Part shown: positions 15,569 to 20,587 of the stretch, in pieces
How the letters are laid out: the number at the start of each line of letters is the position of its first letter
Position numbering within the stretch: the first letter of the stretch is position 1
Origin: Ignavibacteria bacterium
GTDB taxonomy: Bacteria; Bacteroidota; Ignavibacteria; Ignavibacteriales; Melioribacteraceae
Length of the DNA: 20,587 nt
Reading direction: 5' to 3'
Assembly: GCA_027347805.1 (NCBI GenBank)
Contig: DAIEQP010000325.1
Coordinates: forward strand, 1-20,587
Program-made: the position numbers and the translations under genes
The notes under the pieces: model-generated
The model's input: only the letters and a program-made list of their open reading frames with translations
Told to the model about the DNA's origin: nothing
The model's database searches: none

Positions 15569-16561
15569 TTATTTAACATTTTTGTAAACAGCAAAAACAA
15601 AATCGCTTTCTATTTTTCCAGATGCAAGAAGATTGTCTTCATAATCAAAACACATTTCCAGGATTGACTTGGCTTCCTCATCATCTTCAAGAAAGTTGTG
15701 GGCAATTCCATCCAGCAGAGGATGAAGAATTGTTCCGCCATAATTTTTCAGCTCAACACATTCAAAGTGTTTATTCAGCAGCGGGATTATTTGCGAAGAC
15801 TCAACCGCTTCCGATGGATCGTTGAGCATCATTCTTAACCTGCCTGGTTTATAAATTTTATTTTTGACAGCGCTGCTCTTCCAGTAAGTCCTTCTCGAAG
15901 CGGGGAGTCTTCTTAACAATTCATTTGAAAATTCAACCTGTTCATCTGTCCACTGAAATCTTTCTGGTCCGACATATTCATTTATGAGTAGTAATCCTCC
16001 CGGTTTTACAAATTTTTTTATTCGCAAAAGTATTTCTTTGAGAGGAGAAAAATGATGCATCGACTGCTCGGCGAAATAAATATCATACTCACTTTCACCA
16101 AGCTGAATTGATCTGGCATCGCCGGTTTCGAAAAACATTTTCCCAGAAAGTTTATTTTTTATTGCTTCACTTTTTGCGTTGGCAATTCTTTTTTCGGATA
16201 AATCAAATCCCTTTATTAAAGAAAATCTGTCCAACTTTGCCCACTGCATTTCTTTGGTTCCATTTCCGCATGCAAAAGAAAACCCGCTGTAATTATTTCT
16301 CTCCATTAAATATTTATTAATAAAATAATCAGAATAGTGAAGATCTATGTTCCCGGTGATTAAATAATTCCATCTCTGCAAAACAGTTGGAACGAACCAC
16401 CATTTATCGGGAATTGATTCCGAGTGGGACCATGTCAGTTCAACCTTATCGCGTGAACTGCCGAAAATTTTTCCTGTAATCTTTTCAAGTAAGCCCGGGT
16501 TATTCTTAACCCTTCTTACTAATTCGTAAAAATCATCTGTGTTGATAAAATTATTAAGCAC
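15569..16561 (-). CDS. class I SAM-dependent methyltransferase, 330 aa
   Basis: A soluble methyltransferase with a roughly 90-residue N-terminal extension (ELTWSHSESIPDKWWFVPTV, QRWNYLITGN) before the Rossmann core. The core has motif I FSFACGNGTKE (94-104), Asp120 in GFDLSEKRI, GDAR (147-150), YFAEQSMHHF (162-171) and FVKPGGLLLINEY (184-196). The acceptor is unknown. The only sensible start is a GTG at 16561, since the first ATG in frame (Met86) would remove the extension; GAA-rich bases upstream are a weak ribosome binding site. It starts 8 bp after the stop of the YiiX-like gene, so coupling is likely. Confidence 0.87.
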   Translation of the reverse strand: MLNNFINTDDFYELVRRVKNNPGLLEKITGKIFGSSRDKVELTWSHSESIPDKWWFVPTVLQRWNYLITGNIDLHYSDYFINKYLMERNNYSGFSFACGNGTKEMQWAKLDRFSLIKGFDLSEKRIANAKSEAIKNKLSGKMFFETGDARSIQLGESEYDIYFAEQSMHHFSPLKEILLRIKKFVKPGGLLLINEYVGPERFQWTDEQVEFSNELLRRLPASRRTYWKSSAVKNKIYKPGRLRMMLNDPSEAVESSQIIPLLNKHFECVELKNYGGTILHPLLDGIAHNFLEDDEEAKSILEMCFDYEDNLLASGKIESDFVFAVYKNVK

Positions 16562-16569
16562 TTTTCAAT

Positions 16570-18036
16570 TCAAATTGTTTTCATTAAAAATTCATTTGCA
16601 AATCCTGCAAGCTTCCAGTACGGCGCAGCATATTTATTGTCGATGAAAAATAAATCAGCTTTCTTTAGAACATATGATTTAATCTGCTCATGAAGAAAAA
16701 CAAACTTTTTATGCCGTAGTCCTGATTCTGTGGACATTCCTTCCGGTATTGGTCCCTCTTTTCCAAACCAATTAAGAACCCAGCTATAAAGTTTTGTTAT
16801 TCGTGCAAAAGGAAGCATATACCAATCGTAGACAAGTTTATTTCCTTTGTTGGCCCAGTCAATCATTGCATCCACAACTGCGTTATCTACATGATCCTGA
16901 TAAAGAGCATCCCGGTTTCTCCATTCTGCGGCAACTTCAAGCTGCGAATCATATTCAAGATCGGATGGTTCCTGAAATTCAAAATACTTTACACCAAATG
17001 CTGCAAGCCATCTAGCCGTTCCGCGGGCAGAAACACTTGATACAATATTCCATAATGCGATTCCCTTTTTGTTGTATGCTGAAGAGGCAACTTCAGAGCA
17101 GCACAACTTAGCTGTATCCGAACAATTCATTTCAAAATCGTATGGAATATGAAACTGTTTTACTTTTTCATAAATGCTTTTTGCAGCTTTATGGGGCAAT
17201 AACGGATCCGTTTTTAATTGCGGAAGAGTACTCCTTAATCTTAACACCATTACACGCAATTTTTTGTCATTCAAATAATCATAGATGCTTGATATTACAA
17301 CACCTCTTTCAATATGCGATTCAATTATGTACGGAAGTTTTGTTGATTCATCTACATATACCAAAGCAATGTGAGAAAAATTACCGGGGTAATCGCTGCC
17401 ACGCGCAATCAGGGCTGATGTCGGCGCGCCTCCGCGGGATACAAGAATATCTCCGCTGTGTATTTCCACTCCAAGAATGTTTGCGCCGGGAGTCATTGAT
17501 TTGGATTCCGTGTTTACCCAAAGAGGAGGAACACTGTTTTTATCAACCTGCAAAAGTAATTCTTCAAGCGCGGCTCTTCCTCCATAAATTATTTTATATA
17601 ATGTCTGCCGTGCATATATGTCTTCACATTTCCAGTTAATTGATTTTTCTTTTATCACATTTCTAAGGCGGTTGAAGAGAGATTGAAAATCAGAAGTGCT
17701 GCCGGGGCAGCCGCCGGCTAATGCAGCTAAGCTGAAAATTTTATGTTCAAGTATCCCATAAATTCTATCGGATGGTCCGGGAGATTTTTCATCTACTTCA
17801 TTTATCAGTTTATTTATAAAGGCAATGTTAGCTTGAATTGTATCCTTTAGTTTTTCGCATCCGGTATTTTTTGCGGCAATGAATTTGTTTTCAAGAGCCA
17901 GCCAGAGTGAATCACGATTCCAAACAAATGTTTTTTTGCCGGCCACAGATGGCTCAACAACTTTCTCTGTAGGTATTAAGAGAATTATATACAACACAAT
18001 TAGGGCGATAAAAACATAACCGAATTTTTTCTTCAC
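16570..18036 (-). CDS. membrane-anchored YiiX/permuted papain-fold cysteine peptidase or amidase
   Basis: A 488-residue protein. Residues 6-22 form a membrane anchor or signal sequence (GYVFIALIVLYIILLIP). Residues about 190-345 match the YiiX/YaeF-like permuted NlpC/P60 fold: GDILVSRGGAPTSALIARG, then FSHIALVYVDE with His222, IIESHIERG with Glu239, and LCCSEV with the likely nucleophile Cys313. In this permuted fold His precedes Cys, as seen here. Related enzymes are thought to cleave peptide or lipid amide/ester bonds in the envelope. At 488 residues it is more than twice the size of YiiX, with unassigned helical regions on both sides (30-185 and 350-488). The start is GTG, 3 bp after the stop of the Memo-like gene, which implies translational coupling. 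Substrate unknown. Confidence 0.83.
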   Translation of the reverse strand: MKKKFGYVFIALIVLYIILLIPTEKVVEPSVAGKKTFVWNRDSLWLALENKFIAAKNTGCEKLKDTIQANIAFINKLINEVDEKSPGPSDRIYGILEHKIFSLAALAGGCPGSTSDFQSLFNRLRNVIKEKSINWKCEDIYARQTLYKIIYGGRAALEELLLQVDKNSVPPLWVNTESKSMTPGANILGVEIHSGDILVSRGGAPTSALIARGSDYPGNFSHIALVYVDESTKLPYIIESHIERGVVISSIYDYLNDKKLRVMVLRLRSTLPQLKTDPLLPHKAAKSIYEKVKQFHIPYDFEMNCSDTAKLCCSEVASSAYNKKGIALWNIVSSVSARGTARWLAAFGVKYFEFQEPSDLEYDSQLEVAAEWRNRDALYQDHVDNAVVDAMIDWANKGNKLVYDWYMLPFARITKLYSWVLNWFGKEGPIPEGMSTESGLRHKKFVFLHEQIKSYVLKKADLFFIDNKYAAPYWKLAGFANEFLMKTI

Positions 18037-18039
18037 AAA

Positions 18040-19101
18040 TTAATCCATGTATAATCCCAGCGTAAACCAGCCGCACCAGTGCTTGGGCGAAAATACGGCG
18101 GTTAAACCCATGCTGCTATTTTTAAATGGAAGAACTTTCTCTGTCATTGTATCAGAATACCGGAACAATTTTCCTTCTAGCGATTTTCCTCTTAGTGATT
18201 GAATGACATCAGAAATAACATTCAGTCCAAATGTAATTGGGTACCTGCCGCACCAAAGAGGAGTTGCTTTTTTATTTAGTGTGTCGGAAATGATTTCTGA
18301 ATACAATCTTTTTGTCTTTTCAGCTGTTAATTTTCCTGTCAGGTTTTCTTTAATTATTCTTTTATCGTTTTGGGTAGCGGCATCATGAGCATTCATATCA
18401 AGACCATATAATGAATTATTGAAATCCACTCCGTAGTGATTGGCATCGTTGGAAATCAGGAAGAAAATATCCTTACCCAATTCAAGTTTATTTTCTTTTA
18501 CATACTCAGAGATAATTCCTGCGAGCGATTTGGAAAGCTTTTCATTTTTTTCAGATGATAATTGTGTGACCATGATTGGTGTTATTTTTACATCACGATT
18601 ATAGTACTGCAAGAATGGAATCATTGCTTCAATTGAATGTTCAATGCTGTGGGCTTTATTGCTGATAATAAAATTTTCTTTCTCCAGTTTGGTTTTTATT
18701 ATTTCTCTTAACGGGGATATTTTCACATTCGAATATGGTCCCTGCCATTCATCATATTCATCAAGAATAATTTTATTTTTCAGCACTCCCATTTCTTTTT
18801 TTACGGTTCCATGGGTTACTCCAAACACAACCACTTCTTTTGCTTTAATTAACCTGAACAGGGGATAATAAATTTTACCTGCATAGAGAAAATCATCATG
18901 GACGGATATAGCTGCAATTAAATTCAGCGCGGGAAACTTTAGTTTTCCTGAATTCTTATCCAAAAACTTGATGAATCGAGTCATCTCATCGGCATTCCAG
19001 CAGAACCCGATACTATCTCTTGGTATTCGCACTGTTTGTGAATACTGAACTGTGATCTGCGAATTCAGAATAAGGAGAAGCATGACGAAAAACTTTTTCA
19101 T
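18040..19101 (-). CDS. exported Memo-family protein (AmmeMemoRadiSam B-like)
   Basis: A 353-residue member of the Memo family, here with a signal peptide (about residues 1-16 to 22, MKKFFVMLLLILNSQITVQY). The three metal ligands known from human MEMO1 have counterparts: His68 in VHDDFLYAG, His97 in VFGVTHG, and Cys284 in WCGRYPI. Other family marks are EHSIEAMIPFLQYY (154-167) and SNDANHYG (217-224). Bacterial Memo proteins are usually cytoplasmic and encoded beside AMMECR1 and a radical SAM gene; neither is present here. The metal and reaction are not established. GAGG lies eight bases before the ATG. It is the first gene of a five-gene run and sits 65 bp downstream of the ROK gene terminator, where a possible promoter is visible. 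Confidence 0.85.
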   Translation of the reverse strand: MKKFFVMLLLILNSQITVQYSQTVRIPRDSIGFCWNADEMTRFIKFLDKNSGKLKFPALNLIAAISVHDDFLYAGKIYYPLFRLIKAKEVVVFGVTHGTVKKEMGVLKNKIILDEYDEWQGPYSNVKISPLREIIKTKLEKENFIISNKAHSIEHSIEAMIPFLQYYNRDVKITPIMVTQLSSEKNEKLSKSLAGIISEYVKENKLELGKDIFFLISNDANHYGVDFNNSLYGLDMNAHDAATQNDKRIIKENLTGKLTAEKTKRLYSEIISDTLNKKATPLWCGRYPITFGLNVISDVIQSLRGKSLEGKLFRYSDTMTEKVLPFKNSSMGLTAVFSPKHWCGWFTLGLYMD

Positions 19102-19126
19102 TCAATTTCCTCGTGATTTCAATTCC

Positions 19127-19155
19127 AATCTAAACAGATGCAGGCATTTCATCAA
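19127..19155 (-). promoter_or_regulatory. possible promoter for the Memo-led gene run
   Basis: On the minus strand TTGATG (19155-19150) and TAGATT (19132-19127) are separated by 17 bases, close to the sigma70-type layout. They lie between the terminator at 19167 and the Memo start codon at 19101, where a promoter is needed. Bacteroidota promoters often differ from this consensus, so it remains tentative. Confidence 0.35.
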
Positions 19156-19166
19156 CAGCTTAAAAA

Positions 19167-19202
19167 AGAAAAGGGATCCCGAAAAACAAGGATCCCTTTT
19201 CT
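19167..19202 (-). terminator. intrinsic terminator of the ROK kinase gene
   Basis: A 13-bp stem, AGAAAAGGGATCC (19167-19179) with GGATCCCTTTTCT (19190-19202), encloses a ten-base loop. On the minus strand it continues into TTTTTTAAG. It lies 18 bp after the kinase stop codon and separates that gene from the five-gene run. Confidence 0.92.
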
Positions 19203-19220
19203 AATTGAGAGGTTCAAAAA

Positions 19221-20183
19221 CTAAGCCTTTATTTCATTCCATATTAATGCACTTGAACCAAGCACAGCAGCATCCGCGCCGGGCAATGCCGATGGAAGAA
19301 TTTTCACCTTATTCTTGAAAATGTTAAGCATGTATTCTTCCATATATTTTTTTGTCGGTGAAACAATCAAATCGCCGGCCAATGCAAGTCCGCCGAAAAG
19401 TATAATTGCTTCTGGGCTTAAATAAGCAACAGAATCCGCGAGTTTAAGACCAAGAATTTTTGCAGTATAGTCAAAAGCTTCAAGAGCAAGTTTATCGCCC
19501 CTGTTGGCTGCATCCGAAATATCCTTGGCTGTTAATTTTTCAAAACTGATTCCTCGTAATTCACTTTCAAGATTTGTTTTTGCAATCAACTTAAAAACAG
19601 TTCTTCTAATTCCGGTTGCAGAGGCATAAGTCTCAAGACATCCTTTTCTTCCGCATCCGCAGTCTCTTCCTTTATAATCAACTATTTTATGACCAATTTC
19701 GCCGGCGAAGCCATCAGCGCCGTATACAAGTTTTCCATCGACAACTATTCCGCTTCCAAGTCCGGTGCCGAGTGTTATAACAATAAAATTTTTCATTCCT
19801 TTTGCTGCGCCAAAAATCATTTCACCAATTGCGGCGGCATTAGCATCATTTGTTATTGCGGCAGGAAGCGGAGAATATTTTTTTACAAGCTGCAATACAT
19901 TAACCGTTTCCCAATTCAAATTAGGAGGCGATTCAACTGTGCCCTGATAATAATTTGCGTTTGGTGCCCCGATACCAATTCCAACAAGTTCATAATTATT
20001 TTCAAACTGTTTAAACGATTTGTTCATTTCGTCAAACAGCCTTTCAAATAATTGTTCCGCATCTTTATCAGAATATGTAGGTATTGATGATTGAAAAATT
20101 ATTTTTCCATTTCTGTCAACAAATCCGAAAGCTGTGTTTGTTCCTCCGATGTCGATTCCAGCTGTTACAGGTGTTTTACTCAT
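19221..20183 (-). CDS. ROK-family sugar kinase, probable glucokinase
   Basis: A 320-residue cytoplasmic kinase that should phosphorylate a hexose using ATP. The phosphate loop is GIDIGGTNTAFG (9-20). The catalytic aspartate is Asp113 in TNDANAAAIGE. ITLGTGLGSGIVVDGKLVYG (136-155) is the ROK signature. GEIGHKIVDY (161-170) holds His165, which together with CGCGRKGC (Cys175, Cys177, Cys182) forms the zinc site of ROK kinases. ILFGGLALAGD is the C-terminal adenosine-binding motif. There is no N-terminal helix-turn-helix, so it is an enzyme rather than a ROK repressor. Length matches bacterial ROK glucokinases, though fructokinase or N-acetylhexosamine kinase activity cannot be excluded. The ribosome binding site is weak (AAGAGAA). 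It is apparently a single-gene unit with its own terminator. Confidence 0.92.
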   Translation of the reverse strand: MSKTPVTAGIDIGGTNTAFGFVDRNGKIIFQSSIPTYSDKDAEQLFERLFDEMNKSFKQFENNYELVGIGIGAPNANYYQGTVESPPNLNWETVNVLQLVKKYSPLPAAITNDANAAAIGEMIFGAAKGMKNFIVITLGTGLGSGIVVDGKLVYGADGFAGEIGHKIVDYKGRDCGCGRKGCLETYASATGIRRTVFKLIAKTNLESELRGISFEKLTAKDISDAANRGDKLALEAFDYTAKILGLKLADSVAYLSPEAIILFGGLALAGDLIVSPTKKYMEEYMLNIFKNKVKILPSALPGADAAVLGSSALIWNEIKA

Positions 20184-20230
20184 TTTGTTCTCTTAAAAAT
20201 TTTCCGTTATATAAATTTCAGCTCTCTCTT

Positions 20231-20258
20231 GGCAAATATTATGCCTCTATTATAATAG
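20231..20258 (-). promoter_or_regulatory. palindromes upstream of the ROK kinase, possible promoter/operator
   Basis: Two symmetric elements lie 48-75 bp before the kinase start: GGCAAATATTATGCC (20231-20245, four-base arms GGCA/TGCC) and the perfect 12-bp palindrome CTATTATAATAG (20247-20258). The latter contains TATAAT on both strands, matching a -10 box, but no good -35 partner was found. They may form a promoter with an overlapping operator. Confidence 0.35.
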
Positions 20259-20313
20259 CAGGTTAAAATATAAGCTCGGATTTTTTCAGATTAACGCAGA
20301 AACTAAAAAAGAA

Positions 20314-20332
20314 AACCCCGCAAAGCGGGGTT
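20314..20332 (-). terminator. intrinsic terminator of the gene at the right edge
   Basis: AACCCCGC (20314-20321) and GCGGGGTT (20325-20332) pair around AAA. On the minus strand TTCTTTTTTAG follows, so it ends the partial gene whose stop codon is at 20396, 63 bp upstream. Confidence 0.9.
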
Positions 20333-20336
20333 AAAA

Positions 20337-20368
20337 GTTATTAATATGAAAAAGGGTTATTAATATGA
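20337..20368. repeat. 13-bp direct repeat
   Basis: GTTATTAATATGA occurs at 20337-20349 and again at 20356-20368, 19 bp apart. It lies in the short gap between the stop codon at 20396 and the terminator. It may be chance in AT-rich DNA or a small duplication. Confidence 0.5.
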
Positions 20369-20395
20369 TAACTGAACATTATCACAAATGAAATT

Positions 20396-20587
20396 TTATT
20401 TGGGTAAAGCAAGCTGTACTTCTATTGTTTGATTAAACGGTTCAGGCATAGAAAATCTTCCCATTCCTCCGCCAGCACGTCCCTGTCTCATCGCACCCAT
20501 TTGACCTCCGCCGCCGGACATTCCTTCACCGCTTCCGCCTCCCGGTCTCATAGAAGAAAGATCCAATGCTTCAGTTTCGAATTTTAC
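20396..20587 (-). CDS. C-terminus of a Gly/Met-rich protein, cut by the window edge
   Basis: The minus strand has an open frame from the window edge to a TAA at 20396, giving the last 63 residues of a longer protein. It reads VKFETEALDLSSMRPGGGSG at the visible start. A linker follows with about half glycine and methionine (GMSGGGGQMGAMRQGRAGG, then GMGRFSMPEPF), and it ends NQTIEVQLALPK. The flanking hydrophobic/charged segments look like beta-strands, so the linker probably joins two strands or loops out of a folded domain. The rest of the protein is outside the window and the family is not recognised. The dedicated terminator supports it being a real gene. Confidence 0.75.
   Translation of the reverse strand, partial: VKFETEALDLSSMRPGGGSGEGMSGGGGQMGAMRQGRAGGGMGRFSMPEPFNQTIEVQLALPK

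Noticed and set aside
17142..17639. Plus-strand open frame of 165 codons opposite the YiiX-like gene
   Set aside because: It is antisense to a gene with clear catalytic motifs, is rich in His, Leu and Cys as shadows often are, and has no ribosome binding site.

Overview
The window looks like ordinary chromosome from an AT-rich, Gram-negative member of the Bacteroidota/Chlorobiota group, most likely an Ignavibacteria-type bacterium. This rests on several things seen in the sequence: many exported proteins with short Lys-start signal peptides ending in A-Q, clear Shine-Dalgarno motifs (GGAGG, AGGAG) before many genes (unlike most Bacteroidales), a di-haem reaction-centre-type cytochrome domain joined to TPRs, and a 16-residue surface-repeat protein. 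The taxonomic call is inference. No phage, transposon or CRISPR array was seen.

Layout. From 1 to 6407 all genes run on the minus strand. A secreted dipeptidyl-peptidase IV-like enzyme is followed by a secreted GH3 glycosidase with a PA14 insert. Six bases later comes a small exported protein whose C-terminus looks like an excisionase-type helix-turn-helix. Two small unknown genes follow, and possibly the first codons of another gene at the left edge. A tRNA-Arg(CCG) lies just upstream of the peptidase on the same strand. From 6744 to 8818 there are three plus-strand genes: an acidic-tailed unknown, an overlapping small exported protein, and the 16-residue-repeat protein. The last ends at a strong bidirectional terminator shared with a convergent DUF1579 gene. 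An MFS transporter precedes the DUF1579 gene on the minus strand. A divergent 110-bp gap leads to the plus-strand cytochrome-TPR gene, a putative lipoprotein and a membrane-anchored coiled-coil envelope protein, closed by a second terminator at 13420.

From 19101 down to 13441 five minus-strand genes are packed tightly (gaps of 3, 8 and 39 bp, then a 20-bp overlap). They encode an exported Memo-family protein, a membrane-anchored YiiX-like permuted papain-fold peptidase, a SAM methyltransferase, an APC-family amino-acid permease and a second SAM methyltransferase. This is the best candidate in the window for an undescribed functional unit, although each family is known on its own. Upstream, behind its own terminator, is a ROK-family sugar kinase. 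At the right edge is the C-terminus of a Gly/Met-rich protein with its own terminator.

How the genes may work together: the GH3 enzyme and the DPP4-like peptidase would break down oligosaccharides and peptides in the periplasm, the APC permease would import amino acids, and the ROK kinase would phosphorylate a released sugar. This fits a heterotrophic, polymer-degrading lifestyle. The functional links are inferred from location and family only.
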